NCBI GenBank assembly: GCA_016872355.1
Contig: VGZY01000006.1
Location: 19,055 to 83,054 of the forward strand
Direction: 5' to 3'
DNA length: 64,000 bases
Source of the DNA: SAR202 cluster bacterium
Lineage (GTDB): Bacteria; Chloroflexota; Dehalococcoidia; Lucifugimonadales; VGZY01
This document shows, one piece after another, positions 18,752-27,081 of this stretch. Positions within the stretch are counted from its first letter, which is position 1. Each line of letters starts with the position of its first letter. The notes under the pieces were generated by a model. The model worked only from the letters and a program-made list of their open reading frames with translations, searched no databases and was not told the DNA's origin. A program made the translations under genes and the position numbers.

Positions 18752-18923
18752 TGGGAAGGCTTCGGACCATCCCATGGCCCCTTCCTGCCTTCGGCGGAAG
18801 GGGAAAGAAAAAAGAATGTGGGACTGCGTCCCACGCCCTCCCAAAGGGCTTCGCCCTCTGGACTCCCTGGACACTGAGGCTTCGCCTCAGGCCCCGGCGA
18901 TGGCCTTCGCTTTCTGGACTCCC
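18752..18923 (-). repeat. dispersed structured repeat, copy B
   Basis: Read on the minus strand, two half-units starting GGGAGTCCAGA (18923 and 18867, 56 nt apart) are followed by hairpin GTGGGAC-GCA-GTCCCAC (18818-18834), a pyrimidine tract, hairpin CCCCTTCC/GGAAGGGG (18778-18785 with 18796-18803), and the end motif GGTCCGAAGCCTTCC. Orientation matches the OsmC gene that begins 72 bp further on. Confidence 0.85.
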
Positions 18924-19195
18924 GAAGACTATGGGGCTCCGCCCCAGGGGCTTCGCCCTCTCAATCCACCTAACCCCCTGGCCCCCTTCCCTAAGAGGGA
19001 AGGGGGATATGCAGCGGGGCTTCGCCCCGTACCCCGCTGAGGGCTACGCCCTTAGACTCCCATCGGGCCCATAGCCCGAATAGAACCTGCCGAGCCTTAG
19101 GCTCGGCCTCGGAACCCATTCCCTCTCAGGGAAGGGGCAGGGGTTAGGTGGCTGTTGGCTGTTCGGCTACTTGCCTTAGCGCACTGCTCACCGCC
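18924..19195. repeat. cluster of short GC-rich hairpins flanking repeat copy B
   Basis: Dense run of mini-hairpins built on GGGGCTCCGCCCC, GGGGCTTCGCCC, GGGGCTTCGCCCCG and GAGCCTTAGGCTC, together with CCCTTCCCT/AGGGAAGGGG arms. It extends the repeat copy towards the peroxiredoxin-like gene. No coding frame is credible here. Confidence 0.7.
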
Positions 19196-19222
19196 AACTG
19201 CTAACTGCTAACTGCTAACTGC
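19196..19222. repeat. heptanucleotide tandem repeat (AACTGCT)
   Basis: AACTGCT repeated 3.9 times without mismatch, ending eight bases before the stop codon of the thioredoxin-like gene at 19230. Such a run is prone to slippage and is not explained by the neighbouring genes. Confidence 0.9.
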
Positions 19223-19229
19223 AGTCCCC

Positions 19230-19763
19230 TTACTTCTTCCACTTGATGGTGCAGCCCTTGGGCGGCGTATCCGCGACCGCGGGCGCGCGGCCGGCCAGGA
19301 CTGCGTCCAGGGCATCGCGCAGGTAGAGGTGCTGCACTGCGCCCGGGTTTTCATGGTTGTCGTCCACCACGCCGTGGTAGCGCAGCACGCCCATTTTATC
19401 GAACACGAATATCTCCGGCGTGCGCGCGGCGCCGTAGGCCTTTGCCACTGCCTGGGACTCATCGAAGAGGTACGGATAGTTGTACCCCTTCTCCTTCGCG
19501 CGCTGCTTCATGTGGTCGAAGTCGTCCGCTGGGAACGCCACCGGGTCGTTGGAGCTGATCGCCAGCACCTGGACGCCTTTCTTCGCGTAGTCGGCCTGCG
19601 CCTGGATGAGCCGCCCCTCCCACGCCTGCGCGTACGGACAGTGGTTGCACGTGAATGCCAGGACCACGGCCTCTTGCTTGCCGTAGTCCGCCAGGGAGTG
19701 CTTCTTGCCGTCCACGCCCGGCAACGTGAACGGGATTGCGGTCTTGCCGGTGGTCAGCGTCAT
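19230..19763 (-). CDS. thioredoxin-fold peroxiredoxin-like protein (AhpC/TSA-like)
   Basis: A 177-residue single-domain thioredoxin-fold protein. Its N-terminus (GKTAIPFTLPGVDGKKHSL) is typical of AhpC/TSA or redoxin proteins. The active-site stretch is AFTCNHCPYAQAW, a CxxC rather than the lone peroxidatic Cys of 2-Cys peroxiredoxins. The cis-Pro region is AARTPEIFVFDK. The family is a cytoplasmic thiol oxidoreductase or peroxidase with unknown partner. It follows the thioredoxin-like gene at 19786 by 22 bp on the same strand, so the two are likely co-transcribed. Confidence 0.88.
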   Translation of the reverse strand: MTLTTGKTAIPFTLPGVDGKKHSLADYGKQEAVVLAFTCNHCPYAQAWEGRLIQAQADYAKKGVQVLAISSNDPVAFPADDFDHMKQRAKEKGYNYPYLFDESQAVAKAYGAARTPEIFVFDKMGVLRYHGVVDDNHENPGAVQHLYLRDALDAVLAGRAPAVADTPPKGCTIKWKK

Positions 19764-19785
19764 CTCGGGCTACCTCCGTGTTTAG

Positions 19786-20112
19786 TTACGTGGACTGATC
19801 GCCTCGGGCGGCGCGCAAGGCCCTCTTCAGCATAGCCATTGAGGGCAAGGGAGAGATGCGGCCGTCCTCCATTGTGTACGCCCTGCACGTCAGCGCTGGA
19901 TAGGAGTCCGGACCGGGGGGATCGATGTCCTTGCCGTCGATCAATATCGTCGGCGAGCCCGTAAAGCCAAGCTGCCGCGCCTGCTCGTCGGTCTCCACCT
20001 TCACAACGGCAATGCGCGCCTCAATGCTTTCCTGCGACATCGCCTGCTTCAGGCGCGCCAGCCCTTCCTCATGCGAAGAGCAATCTTCGAAGTACAGGAA
20101 CCGTATCTCCAT
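19786..20112 (-). CDS. small thioredoxin-like protein
   Basis: A 108-residue protein from the ATG at 20112. It has a beta-alpha-beta start (MEIRFLYFEDC), a single N-terminal Cys where thioredoxins have CxxC, a glutaredoxin-like strand (IAVVKVETDEQARQLGF) and a cis-proline motif (TGSPTILIDGKDI). A further Cys lies in ALTCRAYT. This layout matches the small thioredoxin-like proteins often found with mercury, arsenic or redox genes. The role is not defined. It lies directly upstream of the peroxiredoxin-like gene and probably forms a two-gene unit with it. Confidence 0.8.
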   Translation of the reverse strand: MEIRFLYFEDCSSHEEGLARLKQAMSQESIEARIAVVKVETDEQARQLGFTGSPTILIDGKDIDPPGPDSYPALTCRAYTMEDGRISPLPSMAMLKRALRAARGDQST

Positions 20113-20246
20113 GGCTGGCAAAGCGCACCCGTGAAAGCTGCCACTATAGTACCATGTACGCTCCCAGTCGTGACCATTCGCTTTCTTGACTCCCGCCCCA
20201 CCTTCGGATACTCTTCCGAGCGAAATCAGGGGGCGCGCCGCCCGCC

Positions 20247-21449
20247 ATGGAGGGGACCTTGACCAGCAGCCAGTTCACCAAGTCGTTGTTTACCTATCCC
20301 TGGGACCTTGTTGACGAGGGGCTGGACGTCTCCCTTGGGCGCATCGCGGACCTGACGGGGTGCAACGAGGTGATGCTCACCCCTGCGTACCACAGGTCCG
20401 CGTACTTCCTTCCACACAATCCGAAGCGTCCCATATACAACGGCGAGAACGGCGCGATATACTTCACGCCGGACCTATCGAAGTACTCAAAAACCAGGAT
20501 CCGGCCCCGCGTCAGCCACATCGTGGACAGGCCCTTGTACTTCGAGAGCATTCTTGAGGCGATGGACAGGCGCGGCCTCCAGTTCGCTTCGTGGACCGTC
20601 TACAACTTCAACGACTACCTCTCGGAAAAGTATCCCCAGTTTGCCCGGCACGACGCTCTCGGCACGACATACATCGGCTCAATGAGCGTCTCATCTCAAG
20701 ACGTGCAGGAGTACTGGTTTACCGTGACCAAGGAGATACTCGAACGGTTCAAGCCGAAGGCGCTGAACATCGAGTCGCTTGACCGACGCGGCTTCCAGGC
20801 GCCCAGCAAGCGACGCGCGGAGTTCACTGCGCAGTGCCAGTTCGTACTGAGCCTGGATTTCAACCCCGCTGCCGTCGCGAAGGCGAACGAGGCCGGAATG
20901 GACGGGGATGGCCTCAAGCGCGATGTTGCCGAGTGGCTGCGGGTCCGGCTGGCGAGGGTTGCAACGGCGGAGGACGAGCTGCCCGTAACGCCGGAATGGG
21001 TTAGCGCCGCTTTCGACGGCCAGCTGCGCCGATACATGGATGTCTGCAAGAAGACCACGTCCGACCTCTTTGTTCAGGTGGCGGACATCATCCACAGCCA
21101 CGGCGTCAAGGTCCAGACCGGCAGCCTGGCGGACCCGGCAGCGTCTCTCAGGGACGACCTTGACCCCTCTGTCAACAAGCACCTGGATATCATATTCCCG
21201 GGAGCGATTCCCGCGGGCGAAGAGGGCAAGGCGAAGGTACGGGACAGCGCCCGGAAGATGGCGCCGGGGGCGAAGGTGTACTCCTGGCTCAAGACGAGCG
21301 ACGGCAAAGACTCAGTGACCACCAGGGCAGGCGTGCAGGCAGCCGTCGATGCGGGCGCGTCGGGCTGCATGTTCTACAACTACGGCCTGCTGCGCATCGA
21401 CCAGCTGAAGGAGATCGGCACGGCGCTGCGGGCCGCCGGGGTGGCGTAA
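20247..21449 (+). CDS. hypothetical protein, possible TIM-barrel enzyme
   Basis: A 400-residue soluble protein. The ATG at 20247 overlaps a GGAGGGG that could instead serve the TTG at 20259. The alternation of strands and helices suggests a TIM barrel: VMLTPAYH, LQFASWTVYNFNDY, KALNIESLDRRGFQ, VKVQTGSL, DIIFPGAI, and a glycine-rich C-terminal strand GASGCMFYNYGLL. The overall flow resembles the GHL10-like proteins elsewhere in the window, but the sequence is clearly distinct and has no in-frame stop. No catalytic motif was recognised. The MFS transporter gene converges on it with a 12-bp gap. Confidence 0.75.
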   Translation: MEGTLTSSQFTKSLFTYPWDLVDEGLDVSLGRIADLTGCNEVMLTPAYHRSAYFLPHNPKRPIYNGENGAIYFTPDLSKYSKTRIRPRVSHIVDRPLYFESILEAMDRRGLQFASWTVYNFNDYLSEKYPQFARHDALGTTYIGSMSVSSQDVQEYWFTVTKEILERFKPKALNIESLDRRGFQAPSKRRAEFTAQCQFVLSLDFNPAAVAKANEAGMDGDGLKRDVAEWLRVRLARVATAEDELPVTPEWVSAAFDGQLRRYMDVCKKTTSDLFVQVADIIHSHGVKVQTGSLADPAASLRDDLDPSVNKHLDIIFPGAIPAGEEGKAKVRDSARKMAPGAKVYSWLKTSDGKDSVTTRAGVQAAVDAGASGCMFYNYGLLRIDQLKEIGTALRAAGVA

Positions 21450-21461
21450 CCTTATTCCCGC

Positions 21462-23069
21462 CTATCGCTTGCGGCGCAGCCGGTCCCGGATTCCCACAAT
21501 CAGCGAAATCGCCTGGCCGGACAGGTACGCCAGAATTCCAGCGGCCGTGTCGAGCCCCGGGATCGGCACCATGCGCCTCACTGCGCCGGGATGCAGCCGC
21601 GAAGCGACCCCGATAACCGGTTTGCCGGCGAGCGGCCTGTAGCTTGCGGCGGTCTTTGATGCGAGTGACTCGAGGACGGCAGACCGGGCGCTCTCTTTGC
21701 CGTCGGTGACCTGCCGCAACACCCTCAACGCCGCAAGGCCGGTGACGAAGGCGATGATGAACAGGAAGTCGAAGTCCTGAACATAGAGCACGGGCATGTT
21801 AAATACACTGTCGGGCTCGTGCCACCGGAATTCCAGCAGTATCTGCTTTCCGGTGAATAGAGTTGCGAGCGCGCCTCCTATCACCGGACCTATCGCCGCG
21901 CCAACGTGATAGGAAAGCGAGGTCCCCATCATGTATGAGGTCGTCTGGAGCTCGGGCGCCGTCTTCATGCGGATGGTGGTGGAGGAGACGTTCATGCCGG
22001 CAGACGCCATCCCCAGCAGAATGTGCAGCCCCACAAGCACCGGCGCCGTGAGGAAATAGGACCCTGGCCTCGTCGTAAACACCCAGCCCACAATGGCGAC
22101 CATCAGCATGGAGAAGGCCATCGATAGGGCGACCTTGGGGCCGAACTGGTCGCAAATCTGACCCCAGATGCCGAGCGAAAGCACCAGCGCAATTTGTGTC
22201 GCCACCGTGAGCGCCAGCACCGTTGAGGCCGGCATCTCCAGCCTGGTTAGCATGTACACTGCAAAGAACGGCACCGCCATAGTTGACGTGATGGCCCAGA
22301 GGAACAGGAATCCCATGAGCCAGCGGGCGTTGGCTATCCTGAACGGAGCGGTAAGGATCGACCCCGGGCTGAGCCGCTTTGGCCCGGGGTCCGGCATCCT
22401 GGGCTCCGGGATGTGGTACATGAAATAGACGGCCAGCCAGCCGAGCATCACCGCCGCGAAGACGATTGCCGCGCTGTAGCCCCATACTATGGCCTTGCCG
22501 CTAAACCAGTGCTCCAGCCGGTTCACGTACGCCGCCGCCGCGAAACCCGCCAGCACCACGCCGATGGTGTTCCACACGAAGCGCTTCGAAAGAAAACGCC
22601 CGGCTATGTCCAATGGGACGATGGCGCGGAACCAGCTGTTCCAACCGCAGGTGACTACTGCGTCGAGGACACCCCGGGCGACCAGCACCGCAAGCAGTGT
22701 GTACACGGCGTAGTTGCTGGGAATGGCGAAGAGCAGGGGCAGGAAGGCTATGACAGCCCAGGTGGAGTAGGAGAGAAGGTACGCCGGCCACACGATGATC
22801 TTTCTCATCTGCAGCCGCTCTACCACGATGATGGCGCCTATCTGCACGAGCTGCATTGCGGCGGGTATTGCCGCAATAAGGCCGATGTGGAATTTGGCGG
22901 CGCCAAGGAGGAGGGCAAACGAAGTGAGAAACGCTCCGCTTGTGAAGCCCCCGGACGCAGAGGAAGTCACGCCCTCCCAGAGAAGTATTTTCAGTCCTCT
23001 GGCGCGCTGGGCGTCGGACAGCTCCGATTGAGGGCGGAGCCGTCCGGCGATATTTATCCTGGCGGGCAT
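21462..23069 (-). CDS. MFS transporter
   Basis: A 535-residue integral membrane protein with 12 predicted helices and an MFS-like arrangement: an N-terminal cytoplasmic segment, a central loop around HIPEPRMPDPGPKRLSP, and the motif-A-like GQICDQFGPKVALSM between later helices. The MFS catalyses secondary transport across the inner membrane; the substrate cannot be predicted. A C-terminal extension of about 90 residues carries one more hydrophobic stretch (LDTAAGILAYLSGQAISLIVG), longer than usual for the family. YajQ is encoded 45 bp upstream on the same strand. Confidence 0.88.
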   Translation of the reverse strand: MPARINIAGRLRPQSELSDAQRARGLKILLWEGVTSSASGGFTSGAFLTSFALLLGAAKFHIGLIAAIPAAMQLVQIGAIIVVERLQMRKIIVWPAYLLSYSTWAVIAFLPLLFAIPSNYAVYTLLAVLVARGVLDAVVTCGWNSWFRAIVPLDIAGRFLSKRFVWNTIGVVLAGFAAAAYVNRLEHWFSGKAIVWGYSAAIVFAAVMLGWLAVYFMYHIPEPRMPDPGPKRLSPGSILTAPFRIANARWLMGFLFLWAITSTMAVPFFAVYMLTRLEMPASTVLALTVATQIALVLSLGIWGQICDQFGPKVALSMAFSMLMVAIVGWVFTTRPGSYFLTAPVLVGLHILLGMASAGMNVSSTTIRMKTAPELQTTSYMMGTSLSYHVGAAIGPVIGGALATLFTGKQILLEFRWHEPDSVFNMPVLYVQDFDFLFIIAFVTGLAALRVLRQVTDGKESARSAVLESLASKTAASYRPLAGKPVIGVASRLHPGAVRRMVPIPGLDTAAGILAYLSGQAISLIVGIRDRLRRKR

Positions 23070-23114
23070 ATGTTTGGGGTCCGGTCGGATGAAGCGCAGG
23101 GTAGGGCGGCAGAG

Positions 23115-23600
23115 CTAGTCACGGAAGTTAATGTACTGGAGCGGCTTCTCCAGCTTTAAACCCTTCACCAGGGCAATCGCGGCCTGGAGGTCGTCCTTCT
23201 TCGCGCCGGCCACCCGGACCTCGTTGCCCTCGATCTTCGCGGTAACTTTGAGCTTGCTTTCCTTGACAGCCTTCGTGATCTTCTTGCCGAGCTCGGCGTC
23301 GATTCCCTGCCGGATCTCGACGGTCTGGCGCAGGCTATCGCCGGACGCCTTTTCCGGAGTCTTGTACTCCAGCGCGCCCGTGGGAACGTTCCGGCGGGTG
23401 AAGTAGGTCTTGATGAGCTCGTGCATCTGGCGGAGCTTCATCTCGTCGTCTGCGAGAATGGTCAGGGTATCTTCTTTGCGCTCAATCGAGCACTTGCTGC
23501 CCTTGAAGTCAAAGCGCTGCCGCATCTCCCGGACCATGCCGTTGATGGCGTTATCGACCTCGGCCAGGTCTGTGCGGGAAACGATATCGAAGGATGGCAC
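23115..23600 (-). CDS. yajQ: YajQ family cyclic-di-GMP-binding protein
   Basis: A 161-residue protein that covers the whole YajQ (UPF0234) family: start MPSFDIVSRTDLAEVDNAING, middle FDFKGSKCSIE and YFTRRNVPTGALEY, and the C-terminal KVTAKIEGNEVRVAGAKKDDLQAAIALVKG. The fold has two ferredoxin-like domains. Members bind nucleotides, and a Xanthomonas homologue binds cyclic di-GMP and modulates transcription; whether this one does is inferred. A strong terminator upstream (23707-23730) separates it from the SRPBCC gene. Confidence 0.95.
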   Translation of the reverse strand: MPSFDIVSRTDLAEVDNAINGMVREMRQRFDFKGSKCSIERKEDTLTILADDEMKLRQMHELIKTYFTRRNVPTGALEYKTPEKASGDSLRQTVEIRQGIDAELGKKITKAVKESKLKVTAKIEGNEVRVAGAKKDDLQAAIALVKGLKLEKPLQYINFRD

Positions 23601-23706
23601 CTTTCTACTCCTGTGGAGAAGTCCATTATGGGCTACAAGTGGACGCTCGCCCAGAATAGTTTACACCAAGGGCCATCGACCTGCATGGTGGCCGCCACGG
23701 AAAGAG

Positions 23707-23730
23707 GAGGCCCCGGCGCGCCGGGGCCTC
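23707..23730 (-). terminator. palindromic terminator after the SRPBCC gene
   Basis: Perfect 24-nt palindrome GAGGCCCCGGCG/CGCCGGGGCCTC, followed on the minus strand by TTTCC. It lies 36 bp beyond the SRPBCC stop codon. Confidence 0.8.
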
Positions 23731-23765
23731 AGATCATTCGTATTACTGCCGTTTGGCGGCAATGA

Positions 23766-24215
23766 TCAATGGATCTCCTCGCGCCACGCGCCTGTCTCCA
23801 CCCGGCGGCCCTCGATGAACTTCTTGAAGCGCTTCAAATCGCCTTCAATCGCCCTCTCGAGCGAGCCGAGCGCCTTCCCAAGGTTCTCCATCGCGCCTTC
23901 GGGCTCATACCCCAACCGGAGCGTCAGCTTTGTGGATGTGGGCGAGAGTGTGTCGAAGGTGACGATGCCGGCGTTATCGGTACCGCTGGTGCTGTGCCAG
24001 GCTATGCGCTTGTCCGGCACCTGCTCCACGATCTCCGCGTTCCAGCCCTTCTCGACACCCATAACCTTGGCCCGCCAAAAGAGGTTCTTGTCGTCGATCT
24101 GCCGAACTTCCTCTACGCCGTCCATGAACTGGGGGAATGATTCGAACTGAGTCCACTGGTTATACGCCGTGCGAACGGGGACATCGACCTCGATGCTCTT
24201 CTCAACGTATTCCAT
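23766..24215 (-). CDS. SRPBCC-family (polyketide cyclase/START-like) protein
   Basis: A 149-residue protein. The ATG at 24215 is chosen because GGAGGG lies six bases upstream and the product then begins with the canonical MEYVEKSIEVDVPVRTAYNQW. The middle has QFESFPQFMDGVEEVRQIDD and TSTKLTLRLGYEPEG, all typical of coenzyme-Q-binding or polyketide-cyclase-like SRPBCC proteins. These helix-grip folds bind hydrophobic ligands. No ligand can be inferred. It lies about 100 bp downstream of the tRNA-Leu gene on the same strand. Confidence 0.88.
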   Translation of the reverse strand: MEYVEKSIEVDVPVRTAYNQWTQFESFPQFMDGVEEVRQIDDKNLFWRAKVMGVEKGWNAEIVEQVPDKRIAWHSTSGTDNAGIVTFDTLSPTSTKLTLRLGYEPEGAMENLGKALGSLERAIEGDLKRFKKFIEGRRVETGAWREEIH

Positions 24216-24314
24216 GACACCCTCCATCTTGTCAAAAGTGGCAATGCGGCCTGATTCCACTGTTGAGGATGGGGTGAGCGCGGTCAATTGGCCATAGAGG
24301 CTAGACAAGAAAGA

Positions 24315-24400
24315 TGGTGCCCAGGAAGGGACTCGAACCCCCACTCCCTTACGGGAAGCGGATTTTAAGTCCGCCGCGTCTGCCGTTCCGCCACCTGGGC
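24315..24400 (-). tRNA. tRNA-Leu (anticodon UAA)
   Basis: An 86-nt cloverleaf on the minus strand: acceptor GCCCAGG pairs with CCTGGGC, discriminator A and encoded CCA. The anticodon stem GCGGA/TCCGC encloses the loop CTTAAAA, giving anticodon TAA. There is a long class-II variable arm (TTCCCGTAAGGGAGT) and the T-loop GTTCGAGTC. This reads UUA codons, and UUG by wobble. Confidence 0.97.
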
Positions 24401-24617
24401 ATGAGACTGATGGGACGTGCGCACGCCGTGCCGAAGGCAGTGGCCGGGGCCGCGTCCGCGAAGCTATATCGGGTAGACGCAGTATTATAAAGCTGCCGCA
24501 GGTCGTTTTTCAAACCGACGGTCTGAACACCGCCGCCGTTCCTTGCGACATGCACGGTTCGCAAATATAATCACAGCCGTGCGGCCCAATGAAGCCGCGT
24601 TTGCCCAATGGAGAGCT

Positions 24618-26432
24618 ATGCCCCAGCCCACCCTCGACGAGCAATTCAGCGACGGTATTCCATCCCGCGGCTACCGCAGCCCGCAGCAGTTCATGTCCGC
24701 GAAGGAGCAGCGCTACGTCCTTTACGGGCTCTTGAAAGGGTGGACCGTCACCAAGATAGGGAGGAGCATAGGGGTCAGCGACCTCGTTGTGAGGCAGATC
24801 AGGGCGCGTGTGACCAGGACTCCGGAAACGCTGCTTGATCTGGGCATCTGCGAGGCGCTGCTTCTGACTACGGGGCCGGCCTTCCGATGCCTCGTGTGCG
24901 GCTCGATGCTGACCAGTGAGGAAGAGGTGAGGAGTCACGTCCCGGCCCACTTCATGGAGGTGTTCCAGACCAGCCGGCGCGCCGACGAGGATATCGCGCA
25001 GACCGAGGCGACCGTCAAGCGCGCACCCGGGGTCTCGGGCCGCCCCAGGAACGACGGTCCGGACTCGGACCATTCGTGGGCGGCGGCTTTTGAGCGGCTT
25101 GCGGCGATGCGGGATGCGCAGGCCCCCGCGTCGGTGGAGGCGCCAAGGGCAATTGACGCCGCGGTCCCGCTGCCGGCACACCAGTCGCATACTGCCCCAG
25201 CGATTGCAGCTGTAGATCCGGCCCAGCCCACGCAGGCCCGTCAACAGCCCCAACAAGACTTGCCGCTGCCAACGACCGCAGCGCTCTACGTAGAGTCGGC
25301 GACGCCGCCACGGCGGCCGGTTGTGGAGCCTGCAGTTGAGACCCGGACCGTCGCTGCCCATCCAGTGGCGGAGGCGGGCGCCCCGGCTACAGCGGTCCCG
25401 GTTGAGAGACCGGCGACGGCTATTGCGCCCGTGATCGAAGCTCCTGTCCCGCCTGCCTCCCCGCCGCAGCTCGAGGTCCCGGCTGCGACCAAGGCCGAGG
25501 CGCCGGCGAGGGCGCCACGCCCGCCGACGGCAGCTCCCGGCGCGACCGGCAAGGCGGTGGCGGCGCTAACCATAGAGCGCGGGGCCGTCAAGATGCTGGT
25601 CTACCGCAACGGCGCGGTAGTCGACTTCGGGCAGGCTGATTGCCCCGGCAGCATGTTCAAGGGATCGCTCGCAAGCGACACAAATGGCGTTGCCTCCGCC
25701 CTGGCGAAGCTCGCGCCGATGGCAAAAGGCAAGGGCACCACGCTCGTCGCTGCCGCGCCGGGATACCAGTCGAAAGTGAACCATATCACTCTACCGAAGG
25801 CGAACGGCATGAATCCTGCCGTGGTCATACCGCAGATCGCGCGGCGAACGCTAGGCATTTCGCCCGAGACCTCACGCATTGCATGGAAGAAGCAGGCATC
25901 TTCCCTTGAGGAAAACCATTGGGCTGTTGTCTCCACAACCTCGCGCTCGCTAGCATCTCTGACGGCGACCGTACGGGGCGCCGGTTTTCGGTTGAGCGCA
26001 GTAGAGCTTCGGGCGTTCGCAATGGCCAGGGCGACGGGGCAGTCGAGCGCTGTTTGCGCGTGGACGGCGGCGGACGGCATGGAAGTGATCGTTGTGAGGG
26101 ACTGGACCCCGGTAACCTGCGTTTCCCACTTCTGGGGCGCCGAGGCCGAGATGGACGGCCAGAGCATAGTCAATCATGTCCTGGAAGTGATTGAGAGCGT
26201 GATAGAGTCTGATGACGGTCGCCTGCACGAAGGCCAGCCCGCCTGGGACCTGCCCGTGTACCTCACCGGTTCGCCTGTCCAGAAAGCGCCGGGTATGGTA
26301 GACGCCGTCGCGAAGCTCCTCGGGCGCGGTGTTTCCGCGCCCGTTCCGCCGGTGAACACGCCTCCGGGTTTCCCCCTCCACGACTACTTCGTGAACCTTG
26401 GCCTGGCGATGGGGCCGGCGGCCAGGGGTTAA
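24618..26432 (+). CDS. HTH + C2H2 zinc finger + PilM-like fusion protein
   Basis: A 604-residue protein from the ATG at 24618 (GGAG five bases upstream). Residues 25-70 resemble a helix-turn-helix (GWTVTKIGRSIGVSDLVVRQI). Residues 91-111 form a textbook C2H2 zinc finger spaced C-x2-C-x12-H-x3-H. A Pro/Ala-rich linker covers about 150-315. The C-terminal 270 residues look like the actin-like ATPase PilM: strand AALTIERGAVKMLVYRNG, RGAGFRLSAVELRAFAMARA and the ending FVNLGLAMG. No pilN, pilO or pilQ genes are nearby. A regulator coupled to an actin-like domain is one reading. Its stop overlaps the convergent gene by four bases. Confidence 0.75.
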   Translation: MPQPTLDEQFSDGIPSRGYRSPQQFMSAKEQRYVLYGLLKGWTVTKIGRSIGVSDLVVRQIRARVTRTPETLLDLGICEALLLTTGPAFRCLVCGSMLTSEEEVRSHVPAHFMEVFQTSRRADEDIAQTEATVKRAPGVSGRPRNDGPDSDHSWAAAFERLAAMRDAQAPASVEAPRAIDAAVPLPAHQSHTAPAIAAVDPAQPTQARQQPQQDLPLPTTAALYVESATPPRRPVVEPAVETRTVAAHPVAEAGAPATAVPVERPATAIAPVIEAPVPPASPPQLEVPAATKAEAPARAPRPPTAAPGATGKAVAALTIERGAVKMLVYRNGAVVDFGQADCPGSMFKGSLASDTNGVASALAKLAPMAKGKGTTLVAAAPGYQSKVNHITLPKANGMNPAVVIPQIARRTLGISPETSRIAWKKQASSLEENHWAVVSTTSRSLASLTATVRGAGFRLSAVELRAFAMARATGQSSAVCAWTAADGMEVIVVRDWTPVTCVSHFWGAEAEMDGQSIVNHVLEVIESVIESDDGRLHEGQPAWDLPVYLTGSPVQKAPGMVDAVAKLLGRGVSAPVPPVNTPPGFPLHDYFVNLGLAMGPAARG

Positions 26433-27034
26433 CGCGCTGTTTGCTTCGCAGCGCCGGTATTCCCCCATTTCCGTCTCCGTCTCAGCACCACCAGACTGGC
26501 TGTTGTCAGCACCAGCGCTGCAATCGCGGCCGCTCCGATAACCCAGGGGAAAACGTCTCGGTCTTCACGGACGATTGGAAGGAGCGCCTCAACAGTGCCA
26601 GGCCCAAGCGGGCCCTCGAACGCGGCGCGAATTCGCCAGTCGCCGTGCCGGGGGAGGGTAAGGCTAACGTTGTAGTGGCTGGCATCGGCCGCGAGGGACG
26701 TAACCACCATGGGACCGATGTCTGGTGATGACCGTGAAGGGCTGACGGCGGTGAGTCTCATGGTCGTCGGTACGGCCACCAGCCGGGCCGTCTCCGGGCC
26801 GTTTTCGGAGACGTACGCTTCAACCAGAATGGTGACGCGCACAACCCCCGGCCGCGGGTCCGGCGGGTTGACGGAGACGGTGACGGCGTACGCGCCCACG
26901 CGGTCCTGCGCAATGACGGGGCCGCCGTTTGCTGCGGCAGGGCGGCCCACTGCAAATGCCGCCAGGACCAGGGCTGCCGCCGCCGCGAGTGCGCGGATGG
27001 CGCGGTTGAGGTAGGTGTGACGAAGGGTTTGCAA
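26429..27034 (-). CDS. secreted FixH/YtkA-like membrane-anchored protein
   Basis: A 201-residue protein. I chose the TTG at 27034 since AAAGGAAG precedes it; this gives a clean signal peptide ending at PAAANGG. The extracytoplasmic domain (about 35-155) is a YtkA/FixH-like beta-sandwich: GAYAVTVSVNPPDPRPGVVRVTILVE and HYNVSLTLPRHGDWRIRAAFEGPLG. A single C-terminal helix (FPWVIGAAAIAALVLTTASLVVL) and a basic tail anchor it. Proteins of this type cluster with CopC/CopD copper genes, as here. It is divergent from the copper cluster, with only 47 bp between start codons. Confidence 0.75.
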   Translation of the reverse strand: MQTLRHTYLNRAIRALAAAAALVLAAFAVGRPAAANGGPVIAQDRVGAYAVTVSVNPPDPRPGVVRVTILVEAYVSENGPETARLVAVPTTMRLTAVSPSRSSPDIGPMVVTSLAADASHYNVSLTLPRHGDWRIRAAFEGPLGPGTVEALLPIVREDRDVFPWVIGAAAIAALVLTTASLVVLRRRRKWGNTGAAKQTAR

Positions 27035-27045
27035 GCCCGCTTCCT

Positions 27046-27074
27046 TTGAACTATCGTCCGGATGTGGATATAAT
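27046..27074 (+). promoter_or_regulatory. sigma-70-type promoter for the copper cluster, probably leaderless
   Basis: TTGAAC (27046-27051) and a perfect TATAAT (27069-27074) are separated by the optimal 17 bp. The expected transcription start, about seven bases after the -10 box, falls at 27081-27082, which is the first base of the ATG at 27082. The transcript would have no leader and no ribosome site; none is visible upstream of that ATG. Confidence 0.65.
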
Positions 27075-27081
27075 ATACCAG

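Noticed and set aside
19196..19222. CRISPR-like or attachment-site repeat
   Set aside because: A 7-bp tandem without spacers is a simple heptamer repeat, not a CRISPR array or att site.
23101..23159. A possible extra gene between the MFS transporter and yajQ
   Set aside because: Only 45 bp separate the two minus-strand genes; nothing is left to encode.
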